Shown: positions 9,932 through 19,046, counted from the first letter of the stretch. The stretch: 64,000 bases of DNA from Sandaracinobacteroides sp041675905 (GCA_041675905.1 JBAYSX010000004.1:82204-146203); one strand, 5' to 3'. Translations and numbers: made by a program. Notes: a model not told the origin generated them from the letters alone.

Positions 9932-11155
9932 TCAACCCTGCCCGTATTTTCCGGCGATGCGCTGCAAGGCCCGATCCAGATCGGCGATCAGGTCGGCCGG
10001 CTCTTCCAGCCCGGCGGAGATGCGGAAGGAAAAGCCTGTCGTCTCGAATTGCGTCACCCGCCGTAGCTTTTCCGGAGACGTCGGGATCAGCAGCGATTCA
10101 TAGCCACCCCAGGAAAAACCCAGACCGAAATAGCGCAGTTCATCGCAAAACAGCGCTGCGTCGTCCTCGCGGTTCCCGATATTCAGCACGACGCCAAACA
10201 GGCCGGCAGCACCGGTAAAATCCCGTTTCCAATGTTCGTGGCCAGGGCAGGAGGCCAGGGCAGGGTGCAGCACGCGATCCACCAGCGGATGGCTGGCGAG
10301 CCAATGCGCCAGTTCCAGGCCGGTTTGCTGCTGCCGCTCCATCCGCAAGGGCAGGGTGCGGAAACCCCGCAGCACCAGAGACGCTTCATCCCCGGAGACG
10401 CATTGCCCCAGGTGCCAGGCGGTGCTGCGCAAGCGCGGGAAGAAATCCGGGGTGGCACTGACGCTGCCCATCATCGCATCGGAATGGCCGCCAACATATT
10501 TGGTCAGCGCCTGTACCACCATGTCGCAACCGGCGGGGATCCCCTTGAAGAACAGGCTGGCCGCCCAGGTATTATCCAGCAACGTCGGGATACCGGCTGC
10601 ACGCGCGGCCGCAGTGATTGCCGGGATATCCTGCACCTCGAACGTGAGGGAGCCCGGGCTTTCCAGCAGCACGAGGGCGGTATTCGACCGGAACAATGTG
10701 GCGATATCGCCGCCGATCAGCGGATCATAAGGTTCGGCTTCGACGCCGAGTCTTTTGCCGAGGCCAAAGGCGAAAGCGGTAGTCGGGTCATAGGCGCTGT
10801 CGGGCAACAAGATATGGTCGCCAGGTTTCACCACCGTCAATATTGCCGCCGCAATGGCGGCGACCCCGGAGGGATAGAGCATGGTGCCGGCAGCCCCTGG
10901 CTCCAGCCCGGTCAATGCCTCGCGCAGCGCCCAGGTGGTAGGAGTGCCTTTGCGGCCATAGAATAAAGTGCCGTCCTGGTCGCGGTTGGCGGCTTCCATT
11001 GCAGCAATGGATGAATACAGCACCGTAGAGGCGCGCCAGACGGGTGGGTTAACGACCCCTCCGGTGCCTTCCGGATTGGCGGTCCATTCCGGTCGCCGGC
11101 CGGCGGTCGCCGCCCATGTGGCAGGTGCGGCGTCAGAGGGCTTGTCGTCGGCCAA
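9932..11155 (-). CDS. metC: cystathionine beta-lyase
   Basis: The 407-residue PLP enzyme belongs to the Cys/Met metabolism family. It cleaves cystathionine to homocysteine, pyruvate and ammonia, or acts as a related C-S lyase. Seen are YGRKGTPT (about 66-73, substrate phosphate region), DNTWAAS (aspartate to PLP) and the PLP lysine K219 in QALTKYVGGHSD. The start is a TTG placed directly after the sseA TGA in the same reading frame, with no clear ribosome site. Expression therefore probably depends on coupling to sseA. Other fold members such as cystathionine gamma-synthase are less likely from the WRASTVLY-type N-terminus. Confidence 0.92.
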   Translation of the reverse strand: MADDKPSDAAPATWAATAGRRPEWTANPEGTGGVVNPPVWRASTVLYSSIAAMEAANRDQDGTLFYGRKGTPTTWALREALTGLEPGAAGTMLYPSGVAAIAAAILTVVKPGDHILLPDSAYDPTTAFAFGLGKRLGVEAEPYDPLIGGDIATLFRSNTALVLLESPGSLTFEVQDIPAITAAARAAGIPTLLDNTWAASLFFKGIPAGCDMVVQALTKYVGGHSDAMMGSVSATPDFFPRLRSTAWHLGQCVSGDEASLVLRGFRTLPLRMERQQQTGLELAHWLASHPLVDRVLHPALASCPGHEHWKRDFTGAAGLFGVVLNIGNREDDAALFCDELRYFGLGFSWGGYESLLIPTSPEKLRRVTQFETTGFSFRISAGLEEPADLIADLDRALQRIAGKYGQG

Positions 11156-11995
11156 TCAGGAGCCTGTAACTACGGGCGTATCCGGCTGTGCGCCCCATTC
11201 CGCCCAGCTGCCGTCGTAGAGCGAAACGTCGGTTGCGCCCAGAAGTGTCGCCGTCAGCACGATATTGGCGGCAGTGATGCCCGAGCCACAGGTGGCGACG
11301 ATCGGGCGGGCGAGATCAACCCCGGCGGCGGCAAAGGCCGCGCGCAAACCGGCTTCATCCTTGTAGCAGCCATCGGCGGTGAAAAGTTCGGCATTGGGAA
11401 GGTTGATCGCGCCCGGCATATGACCGGAACGAAGACCAGGGCGCGGTTCCGGATCAACGCCAGCGAATCGCGCCGGGGACCGGGCATCGACGATCTGGGC
11501 GGAACCGGTGCGAACGATCTCCCGCATATCGTCGAGATTGCGCACCCGTGCGTAATCGGGTTGCAGCGTGAAGTGTCTTCGACGCAGGTCGGGGTTTCCG
11601 GACTGGAGGTTGCCACCCACTGCTTTCCATGCGGCCAGTCCGCCGTTCAGGACGCTTACTTTCGGAATGCCGAACACGCCGAACATCCACCAAGCGCGTG
11701 CCGCTGAATGTAGCGGGCTGTTATCGTAGATGACAATGCGCGAACCATCGCCCAGGCCAAGGGCCTGCGTCCGGCTGGCGAATTTGGGTTCTGGCGGCAG
11801 CATGTGCGGAAACGGTGAAGCGTTATCCACGACTTCATCGAGATCGAAAAACACCGCGCCTGGAATATGGGCCTCTTCATAGGCGCTGCGCGCATCCTGT
11901 TCCGCGCCGGGCAGAAAACAGGTAGCGTCGATGACGCGCAGGTCGCTTTTGCCGATTTCGGCCCGCAACCATTTCGCACTGATGATCGGTTCCAT
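11156..11995 (-). CDS. sseA: 3-mercaptopyruvate sulfurtransferase (tandem rhodanese)
   Basis: The 279-residue protein has two rhodanese domains. The second carries the active-site loop CGSGIT with Cys236, the mercaptopyruvate type rather than the thiosulfate type. The first domain is the inactive structural one (DATCFLPG, AHIPGAVFFDLDEV). The enzyme transfers sulfur from 3-mercaptopyruvate to acceptors such as cyanide or thioredoxin. The ATG at 11995 is preceded by GGAGA and matches the family length. A longer frame to 12031 lacks support. metC follows in the same frame after a single TGA. Confidence 0.94.
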   Translation of the reverse strand: MEPIISAKWLRAEIGKSDLRVIDATCFLPGAEQDARSAYEEAHIPGAVFFDLDEVVDNASPFPHMLPPEPKFASRTQALGLGDGSRIVIYDNSPLHSAARAWWMFGVFGIPKVSVLNGGLAAWKAVGGNLQSGNPDLRRRHFTLQPDYARVRNLDDMREIVRTGSAQIVDARSPARFAGVDPEPRPGLRSGHMPGAINLPNAELFTADGCYKDEAGLRAAFAAAGVDLARPIVATCGSGITAANIVLTATLLGATDVSLYDGSWAEWGAQPDTPVVTGS

Positions 11996-12147
11996 AGCTT
12001 CTCCGATACCCACGCCACGCGGGCGGAACAAGGGTCATTTGCTGCACCGCAAGAAATGGCTGGCTGGTTCCGTCGGCAAGCGTGCCGGTAAACTGCCGGG
12101 TTTTTCAGCCGTTATCGCGAAGGGTTAAAAAGCGGAAGGTGCGCCAG

Positions 12148-12840
12148 ATGGAGCAATTGGGGGGACAGGCGATACGGGCGCTGCTGGATCGGTTGCAGAT
12201 CGATCCATGGGGAGCCCATCCGGTCACACCGCCCGGGGCGGCCATCCTGCCGGAAGATTGTGCGACGGATCGGTCCGCCGCACCGTTGATCGGGGTGGAG
12301 CGTCGCCTCGTGCGGCGTGCGGAGATCCTGTGGAATCAGTTGCGTGGCGATGCATTGATGCCCGGCGTGGGTGATGCAGCGCCGCTTCTGGCTCCGCCCT
12401 TTCTGGCCCAGTCCGTGCTGATGGTCTTTCCATCCGCCGAAGCCGCCTCACTCGCCACCACGAGCCTGCCGGTCAGGGCGGAGATCCTCTATGTTGGAGA
12501 GGCGGTACGGGCGCTCGATATGGTGAAGACCGGGCAGGTGACAGCCGATGCGAAGTCCTCCGCCGGACTTTCTGCACGCTTCGCGGCGTTGGCGGCGGAA
12601 GCGGTACGGGCGGGAACGATCGCCCGGTGTGACAGCGACAGCGCCCCACCCGCCACAGGCACCGGAACCCCGCCATTGTTGATGCGGGGCGTTGCGCTGC
12701 CGCTATCCGCGGCGGACGGGAATAGCGCTGTGATTATGATTGCCAGTTGGCGGCGGCTGTTGTCGGTCAGCGAAACGGCCGCCCTGCATCGCGAACTGGC
12801 GGAGGCGTTTGACTGGATGGCGCGGCACGGGAACGATTAA
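12148..12840 (+). CDS. PAS_5-like domain protein of unknown function
   Basis: I do not recognise this 230-residue protein with certainty. The middle part (VRRAEILWNQLRGDALMPG, then a short link and LAPPFLAQSVLMV) resembles the start of the alphaproteobacterial PAS_5 domain (PF07310), and a later EILYVGEAVRALD fits the following strands. No catalytic or DNA-binding domain is visible, and there is no signal peptide. The ATG at 12148 is chosen because GGAAGG precedes it at good spacing; the frame could extend to 12082. It lies 69 bases before the NAD-glutamate dehydrogenase gene on the same strand and may be co-transcribed. Confidence 0.7.
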   Translation: MEQLGGQAIRALLDRLQIDPWGAHPVTPPGAAILPEDCATDRSAAPLIGVERRLVRRAEILWNQLRGDALMPGVGDAAPLLAPPFLAQSVLMVFPSAEAASLATTSLPVRAEILYVGEAVRALDMVKTGQVTADAKSSAGLSARFAALAAEAVRAGTIARCDSDSAPPATGTGTPPLLMRGVALPLSAADGNSAVIMIASWRRLLSVSETAALHRELAEAFDWMARHGND

Positions 12841-12909
12841 GGCGCACCTTGCTGACAGGCAAAGTGTCGCATACCATCGCCCCTGTTTTTGCACGGGAAA
12901 AGGCCCGGT

Positions 12910-15900
12910 ATGCCCATCGATACGAGAACGCTCGCAGCACAGCTCGACGCCCTGATTTTCAGCGTTACGCCTGCTGTTGAAGGAGAGGGCCTGTCGGATG
13001 CAGACCGGCAGGGTTTTGTCGATACGGCCATGAATGTCCTGCTGGAGCGAAAGCCGGGCACACATAATATCTACATCGGCGCGGGGGCAGGCGGGGCAGG
13101 GCAGCGGCACATGCCGATCGCGCTGCTGACAGATGATATGCCGTTTCTGGTGGATAGTGTCAGCGCCGCCATCGGTGCGGAAGGGCTGGATATTCAACGC
13201 CTGTTTCACCCCATTTTACTGGTGCGGCGGGATGAAACCGGCGGGCTGATCAGCATTGACGACCCTGACGCGCCACGCGAATCGCTGGTGTTGCTGGAAG
13301 CGCGCCGTGCGCCGGCGCGAAAACGCGCCCGGCTGGCCCGGCGGCTGGACGATCTGTATGCCGATGCGCGCGCGACGGTCGAAGACTGGAAAGCCATGCT
13401 GGCGCTGGTGCGCGCCACCGGTCAGGCGCTGGACGAATCGCCGCCGCCGCTCGCGCCGCATGTGGTGGCGGAATCCATCGCGTTTCTCGATTGGCTGGTG
13501 GAGGACAATTTTACGCTGATTGGCGCGATCGATGGCGAAACCCGCCTCGGCGTGATGCGCCACGCCGACCGCTGGAATCCACCCGCCATCGCCGACGAGG
13601 CCTGGCTGGAACCGGTTCTCGTCCGCCGTTCGCCGCTGATTTCCACCGTGCATCGCATCCAGCCGCTCGATCTCGTCGTCGTGCGCCGTTACGATCATAG
13701 CGGTCAGGTGCAGGGGGTGGTGCAATTCTTCGGGCTGTTCACCAGCGCGGCCCTGCGCGAGAGCGCAAATCGTGTGCCGTTGTTACGCCGCCGGGTAGCG
13801 GAGGTGACGCGGCAATTGGGGCTGGAGCCGCGCGGCCATGACGGGCGAGCACTGGTCCATGTGATCGAGGCGTTTCCGCGCGCCGAACTCTTGCAACTTT
13901 CGACCCCGGAATTGCTGGAGATGGCGACCGCCCTGATGTCGCTGCAAAACCGGCCACGGCCGGAGGTATTTGTTCGCCATGATCCGGTATCGGGCGGCGC
14001 GTCCATTTTCGCCTGGGTGCCCCGCGACGATTACAGTTCCCGGCTGCGTGAGCGCTTTGGCGAATATCTTGTGGCGGAATCGGGCGGGCGGCTGAGCAGT
14101 TTCGATGTCGAACTGGGGAGCGAGCCGCTGGCTCGGGTGCATTATACGCTGGACGATGTAACGCAGCCGCCCGATCAGGCGAAGCTGGGCGCCTGTCTGC
14201 TCCAGTTGACCCGTGGTTGGGAAGATGAGCTGGAGCAGCAACTTACCACACGTGCCGACGCCATCCGCGCAGCCCGGTTGACGCTCGCCTGGGGCAAGGC
14301 ATTCGGGCCGGGCTATCGCGCGGAGTTCACGCCTGCGGACGCTGCCGAGGAAATATTGCGGCTGGCAGGCCTTTCCAGCCCGAAGGAGAGACGCGTGGCG
14401 CTCTTCCGCCGGCCGGACGACCCGCCACATATTGTGCAGGCACGGATTTATCGGCTGCATGAGATTATCCCTTTGTCCGACTCGGTGCCGATTCTGGAAA
14501 ATTTCGGCTTCCGCGTGATCGAGGAAATGCCGTGGGAACTGGCGGGCGCCACACGCGGCTGGATCCACCACTTTACGCTGGAACTACCATCGCCGCCGGC
14601 CAGGTTCGAAACATTTTGCGAACTGGTGCGGCCAGCGCTGACTGCTGTGCTGGAAGGCGATCAGGAAAATGACAGCTTCAACGCGCTGATTCCCGCGTGC
14701 GGGCTGACCGCCGAAGAAGCCAACTGGTTCCGCGCGTGGTTTCGCTATTTACGGCAAACGGGCTTTTCTTATGGTTTCAGCACGGCAGTGGATGCCGGGC
14801 GGCGGAACCCCGATGTCATGCTGGCGCTGGTTGCGCTGTTCCGCGCCCGCCTGGGCGGCGTCGGCGATGCGGACGCCATCGGGGACCAGGCCGTTGCCGC
14901 GCTCGATGCGGTACAGGGGATCGACGATGATCGTATCCTGCGGCTCATGCATGGCCTGATCATGGCCATATTGCGGACCAATGCGTTTCTCGCTCATCCA
15001 CAGGCGCTGGCGTTCAAGCTCGACAGCGCGCGGGTGCCAGGGCTGCCCAAACCATGCCCCTGGCGGGAAATCTGGGTATATTCAGCGCGCGTGGAGGGGG
15101 TGCATTTGCGCGGCGGGCCGATTGCGCGAGGCGGCTTGCGCTGGTCGGACCGGCGGGACGATTTCCGCCACGAGGTTCTGGGCCTGATGAAGGCGCAGAT
15201 GGTGAAGAACAGCATCATCGTACCGACTGGCGCAAAAGGTGGCTTCTATCCCAAACATCTGCCGTCGCCAGCCGAAGACCGGGAAGCCTGGCTCGCCGAA
15301 GGACGAGCGAGCTATGAGGTGTTTATCCGGGCACTATTGTCGATCACGGACAACCGCGCCCCTGACGGACGGGTGATCCCGGCTGCCGATGTCGTGCGGC
15401 TCGATGGCGATGATTCCTATCTGGTCGTCGCCGCGGATAAAGGCACCGCCAGCTTTTCGGACACCGCCAACGCCATCGCTGAATCGGAAGGCTTCTGGTT
15501 GGGGGACGCCTTCGCGTCGGGCGGGTCGGCGGGTTACGATCATAAGGAAATGGGCATCACCGCGCGCGGGGCGTGGGTGTCCGTTACCCGCCACTTCGCT
15601 GAAGCAGGTGTCGATGTTCAGTCGGATTCCATCACTGTTGCCGGCGTTGGTGATATGTCTGGCGATGTGTTTGGAAATGGCCTGTTGCTTTCAAAGACGG
15701 TTCGCCTGGTCGCGGCGTTCGACCACCGGCATATTTTTCTCGATCCGTCTCCCGATCCGGCACGAAGCTGGCAGGAGCGGCGGCGGCTATATGATTTGCC
15801 GCGTTCTTCCTGGGCCGATTATGATCCCGCGCTGATTTCGGAGGGGGGCGGGGTATTTTTGCGTAGTCAGAAGCGCATTCCGCTGTCGCCGCAGGTGCGG

Positions 15901-17511
15901 ACGCTGCTCTACGTCGAGGATGAAAGCCTCGATCCGGCGCAACTGATGGCGGCGATCCTGCGCGCGCCGGTGGACCTGATATGGTTTGGTGGCATCGGCA
16001 CCTATATCAAATCCGTCGATGAATCCCATGCGGATGCAGGCGACCGCGCCAATGATGCGCTGAGGGTGGATGGCAAGGATGTGCGGGCAAGGGTCATCGG
16101 CGAAGGGGCCAATCTGGGCGTCACCCAGGCGGCCCGCATCGAATATGCGCGTAAGGGCGGTCGTATCAACACGGATTTCATCGATAATTCCGCCGGCGTC
16201 GACACATCCGACCATGAGGTCAATATCAAAATTGCCTTGTCGCTGGCTGAGCGTGCAGGCCGACTGCAGCGCGCCGACCGCAATGCGTTGCTTGCGGCGA
16301 TGACGGACGAGGTCGCGGAACTGGTGCTGGCGGATAATGTTGCGCAAACGCGCGCGCTTTCAGTGGCGGAGGCGTCCGCAGCGGCGCAGTTGCCCGCACA
16401 CGCGCGACTGATCGAGTCGCTGGAAACCGCGGGGCTGGATCGGCAGGCCGAGAATTTGCCCGACGCGCGCGATATTGACGAGCGCGCTCGCACCGGAACC
16501 GGCCTGACACGACCGGAACTGGCGGTGCTGCTGTCCGAGGTGAAAAATGATCTGAAACAGGCGCTGGTGACGTCGCCCGTTTCGGTCGACCCGTTACTCG
16601 ATCCCGATGTATCCATGGCTTTCCCTGCCACCATGCGGGAGCGTTTCGCTGACGAAATCGCCGCGCATCCATTGCGCCGGGAACTGGCGGCAACCAAAGC
16701 CGCGAACCTGCTGGTCAACCGTGGCGGATTGACGTTGGCCAATGCGGTTGCAAGCGAGCCAGGTTGTGCGAATACCCAGGCGGTCGGGTCTTTCGTGGCA
16801 GCGCGCACGTTGTTCGATCTGCCGGGTTTGTGGCGAATGATCGACACCGCCGACATTGCCGAACGCTTGCGGCTGAAACTGCATACCGAGGCCCAGGCCG
16901 TCACCTGGCCGCTGGTGCGCGATCTGTGCCGCCTGCCCGGTACGGATCGGCCGGCCGACGTCGTCGCCCGCCTGGAATCCGGTATCGGGCGGATTTTCGC
17001 GCAATTCGATTCGCTGCTGAGGCCGGAAGTTCGTTCGCACCGCATCCGCACGCGCAATCATCTGGCAGCCGCCGGCAGCCCCATGGATATCGCCGACCGG
17101 CTGGCCGTGCTGCATATCATGCCCAACGCCATCAGCGTCGTCGCGCTCGCTCGCGATCTCGAACTGGATGAGATCGCGACTGCCGAAGCTCTTACGCGCA
17201 TCAGCCAGGAACTGGGGACGGATTGGGTGCGTGGCGTGATCGCAACGCTTGCGCCGGATGATATGTGGGAAAGACTGCTCGTGGCAACGACCCTGCGAAC
17301 CATCGAGCAGACGCGGGTCAATCTGCTTCGCCGCCTGGCGCCGAAAGGCAGCGACCCGAGGCTCGCTGTGGACGCGTGGATCGCCGCCCATGCAGCACGG
17401 GTGAGCCATACGCATGCCGCCGTTCAACGCGCCCGTCAGTCCGGGCCGCCGTCACTGGCGATGCTCGCGCATCTCGCCGGGATGGCGCAAACTGCGACGC
17501 TGGCTGAATAG
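12910..17511 (+). CDS. NAD-specific glutamate dehydrogenase, large (about 180 kDa) type
   Basis: The 1533-residue protein belongs to the L_180 class, which deaminates glutamate to 2-oxoglutarate with NAD+, mainly in catabolism. N-terminal regulatory ACT-like segments occupy roughly residues 1-500. The catalytic core carries GGPIARGGLRWSDR (about 735-748) and the lysine region KNSIIVPTGAKGGFYPK. The NAD-binding part includes VAGVGDMSGDVFGNG and IGEGANLGVTQ. ATG 12910 has the purine-rich GGGAAAAGG upstream; an in-frame TTG at 12889 is less likely. No frameshift was seen over the 4.6 kb. Often written gdhB or gdh2 in other genomes. Confidence 0.97.
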   Translation: MPIDTRTLAAQLDALIFSVTPAVEGEGLSDADRQGFVDTAMNVLLERKPGTHNIYIGAGAGGAGQRHMPIALLTDDMPFLVDSVSAAIGAEGLDIQRLFHPILLVRRDETGGLISIDDPDAPRESLVLLEARRAPARKRARLARRLDDLYADARATVEDWKAMLALVRATGQALDESPPPLAPHVVAESIAFLDWLVEDNFTLIGAIDGETRLGVMRHADRWNPPAIADEAWLEPVLVRRSPLISTVHRIQPLDLVVVRRYDHSGQVQGVVQFFGLFTSAALRESANRVPLLRRRVAEVTRQLGLEPRGHDGRALVHVIEAFPRAELLQLSTPELLEMATALMSLQNRPRPEVFVRHDPVSGGASIFAWVPRDDYSSRLRERFGEYLVAESGGRLSSFDVELGSEPLARVHYTLDDVTQPPDQAKLGACLLQLTRGWEDELEQQLTTRADAIRAARLTLAWGKAFGPGYRAEFTPADAAEEILRLAGLSSPKERRVALFRRPDDPPHIVQARIYRLHEIIPLSDSVPILENFGFRVIEEMPWELAGATRGWIHHFTLELPSPPARFETFCELVRPALTAVLEGDQENDSFNALIPACGLTAEEANWFRAWFRYLRQTGFSYGFSTAVDAGRRNPDVMLALVALFRARLGGVGDADAIGDQAVAALDAVQGIDDDRILRLMHGLIMAILRTNAFLAHPQALAFKLDSARVPGLPKPCPWREIWVYSARVEGVHLRGGPIARGGLRWSDRRDDFRHEVLGLMKAQMVKNSIIVPTGAKGGFYPKHLPSPAEDREAWLAEGRASYEVFIRALLSITDNRAPDGRVIPAADVVRLDGDDSYLVVAADKGTASFSDTANAIAESEGFWLGDAFASGGSAGYDHKEMGITARGAWVSVTRHFAEAGVDVQSDSITVAGVGDMSGDVFGNGLLLSKTVRLVAAFDHRHIFLDPSPDPARSWQERRRLYDLPRSSWADYDPALISEGGGVFLRSQKRIPLSPQVRTLLYVEDESLDPAQLMAAILRAPVDLIWFGGIGTYIKSVDESHADAGDRANDALRVDGKDVRARVIGEGANLGVTQAARIEYARKGGRINTDFIDNSAGVDTSDHEVNIKIALSLAERAGRLQRADRNALLAAMTDEVAELVLADNVAQTRALSVAEASAAAQLPAHARLIESLETAGLDRQAENLPDARDIDERARTGTGLTRPELAVLLSEVKNDLKQALVTSPVSVDPLLDPDVSMAFPATMRERFADEIAAHPLRRELAATKAANLLVNRGGLTLANAVASEPGCANTQAVGSFVAARTLFDLPGLWRMIDTADIAERLRLKLHTEAQAVTWPLVRDLCRLPGTDRPADVVARLESGIGRIFAQFDSLLRPEVRSHRIRTRNHLAAAGSPMDIADRLAVLHIMPNAISVVALARDLELDEIATAEALTRISQELGTDWVRGVIATLAPDDMWERLLVATTLRTIEQTRVNLLRRLAPKGSDPRLAVDAWIAAHAARVSHTHAAVQRARQSGPPSLAMLAHLAGMAQTATLAE

Positions 17512-17620
17512 CTGCTTGTGATTCGCTCGGGATTATGCCAGACGCACTGGCTTCACCCGAAAGCCGGAGGGTATTCGCGATGGGCGCGGATGCAGCGATC
17601 GGCCGACAAGAAAGCGAGCC

Positions 17621-18073
17621 ATGCCCTTTTACGAGCATGTCTATCTCGCCCGCCAGGATCTGGCGCCGGCGCAGGTAGAAGGCCTCACCGAGGCATTTAC
17701 ACAGATTATCACCGAGCTTGAAGGCAAGGTTGTCAGCCACGAATACTGGGGCCTGCGCAACATTGCCTATCGCATCCAGAAAAACCGCAAGGCGCATTAT
17801 GTTCTGCTGAACATCGAGGCGCCGGCGGCGGCGATCCAGGAACTGGAACGTCAGGCTGCGCTGAACGAAGACATCCTTCGCTATCAGACGATTCGCGTCG
17901 ATGCGCTGGAAGATGGCCCGTCAGCCGTCATGCGCAAGCCGGAACGTGGCGGACGCGGCGAGCGTTCGGAACGGGGTGATCGCGGCGACCGTTCGGATCG
18001 GGGTGATCGTGGCGACCGTCAGGATCGGGGCGAACGCCGCCCGCGTGAAGCGCGCGAAGGAGGCAATTGGTAA
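17621..18073 (+). CDS. rpsF: 30S ribosomal protein S6 with charged C-terminal tail
   Basis: S6 binds 16S rRNA with S18 in the platform of the small subunit. The core, from MPFYEHVYLARQDL to about residue 100, is typical, including VVSHEYWGLRNIAYRIQKN. The last 45 residues are an arginine, aspartate and glycine-rich tail with repeats such as GDRGDRSDRGDRGDR. The tail makes the protein 150 residues, against about 131 in Escherichia coli. The stop overlaps the rpsR start by one base (TAATG). Confidence 0.98.
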   Translation: MPFYEHVYLARQDLAPAQVEGLTEAFTQIITELEGKVVSHEYWGLRNIAYRIQKNRKAHYVLLNIEAPAAAIQELERQAALNEDILRYQTIRVDALEDGPSAVMRKPERGGRGERSERGDRGDRSDRGDRGDRQDRGERRPREAREGGNW

Positions 18074-18297
18074 TGGGACGCCCGTTTTTCCGTCGGCGCA
18101 AGAGCTGCCCGTTTTCCGGCGCCAATGCACCGAAGATCGATTACAAGGATGTGCGGCTGCTGCAAGGCTTCGTATCCGAACGTGGCAAGATCGTGCCATC
18201 GCGCATCACGGCGGTATCCGCCAAGAAGCAGCGCGAGCTGAGCAAGGCCATCAAGCGGGCGCGCCATCTTGGCCTGCTGCCCTACCTCGTGAAGTAA
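18073..18297 (+). CDS. rpsR: 30S ribosomal protein S18
   Basis: The 74-residue basic protein begins MGRPFFRRRKSCPFSG and contains the conserved IDYKDVRLLQGFVSERGKI and RHLGLLPY blocks. It forms a dimer with S6 on the 30S platform, consistent with the one-base overlap to rpsF. The ATG at 18073 is preferred over an upstream in-frame TTG at 18067, which would add two residues lacking conservation. Confidence 0.98.
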   Translation: MGRPFFRRRKSCPFSGANAPKIDYKDVRLLQGFVSERGKIVPSRITAVSAKKQRELSKAIKRARHLGLLPYLVK

Positions 18298-18310
18298 GGA
18301 GGGCGCACCC

Positions 18311-18922
18311 ATGGATGTAATTTTGCTGGAACGGGTGGAAAAGCTCGGTCGCATTGGCGAAGTAGTCTCGGTAAAGCCGGGCTTCGCGCGCAATTTCCTG
18401 TTGCCGCGCGGCAAGGCGCTGCGCGCCACCGAAGCCAACAAGGCGAAGTTCGAAGCGCAACGCGCCCAGATCGAAGCTGATAACGCCAAACGGCGTGAAG
18501 GCGCCGAAGAGCAGGCGAAAACCATGACCGACGTGTCGGTCGTGCTCATTCGTCAGGCATCGAGCGCCGGTGCGCTTTATGGCTCTGTCTCGGCGCGAGA
18601 CATTGCCGCGGTGCTCGATGAAGCCGGCCACAAGGTTTCCAGGAACGCAGTCGTTCTCGATCGTCCGATCAAGACGCTGGGGATCAGCGAAGTGCGCCTG
18701 GTGCTGCACCCGGAAGTTTCGGTGACAGCGAAGGTCAATGTCGCCCGTTCACCCGAGGAGGCCGAACTGCAGGCTCAGGGTGTCGATGTGACGGCGGATA
18801 TGTTCGAACGTGACGAGGCTGGATTCACCGAAGAATATGATCCGAACGCCGAACCGGGTGCAACCGCTGAAGAAAGTGGTGATGCCGGTGAAGCAGCAGG
18901 CGAGGGCGAAGAGCAAGCCTGA
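18311..18922 (+). CDS. rplI: 50S ribosomal protein L9, C-terminally extended
   Basis: L9 binds 23S rRNA and projects from the L1 stalk base. The N-terminal domain (MDVILLERVEKLGRIGEVVSV, then KPGFARNFLLPRGKA) and the connecting helix are typical, followed by the C-terminal domain to about residue 150. A further 50 residues are acidic (rich in Glu, Ala, Gly) and absent from the Escherichia coli protein of 149 residues. It follows rpsR by 13 bases, the standard rpsF-rpsR-rplI order. Confidence 0.98.
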   Translation: MDVILLERVEKLGRIGEVVSVKPGFARNFLLPRGKALRATEANKAKFEAQRAQIEADNAKRREGAEEQAKTMTDVSVVLIRQASSAGALYGSVSARDIAAVLDEAGHKVSRNAVVLDRPIKTLGISEVRLVLHPEVSVTAKVNVARSPEEAELQAQGVDVTADMFERDEAGFTEEYDPNAEPGATAEESGDAGEAAGEGEEQA

Positions 18923-18927
18923 TTTTA

Positions 18928-18953
18928 ATGCCGGAGGTTGTGACCTCCGGCAT
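18928..18953. terminator. perfect 11-bp hairpin after rplI
   Basis: ATGCCGGAGGT (18928-18938) pairs perfectly with ACCTCCGGCAT (18943-18953) around a TGTG loop, starting 6 bases after the rplI stop. No T-run follows, so it may protect the 3' end or act with the next hairpin rather than terminate alone. Confidence 0.5.
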
Positions 18954-18965
18954 AGCAGTCTTTCG

Positions 18966-19002
18966 GGGCGTGGGAGCTGGGCTTCCGCGCCCTTTCTCTT
19001 TT
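18966..19002 (+). terminator. rho-independent terminator of rpsF-rpsR-rplI
   Basis: GGGCG (18966-18970) pairs with CGCCC (18988-18992), with a further partly paired interior, and is followed by TTTCTCTTTT. This is the expected layout for an intrinsic terminator on the plus strand. Confidence 0.75.
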
Positions 19003-19017
19003 ACTGAAAAAGGAAAA

Positions 19018-19044
19018 ACCCTGAGGTTGGATTAACCTCAGGGT
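19018..19044 (-). terminator. rho-independent terminator facing left
   Basis: ACCCTGAGGTT (19018-19028) and AACCTCAGGGT (19034-19044) form a perfect 11-bp stem. Read on the minus strand it is followed by a T-rich tract (TTTTCCTTTTT), so it terminates leftward transcription. It lies 2 bases after the stop of the PEP-CTERM gene remnant, suggesting it was that gene's own terminator. It would also stop transcripts from rpoC. Confidence 0.8.
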
Positions 19045-19046
19045 CC

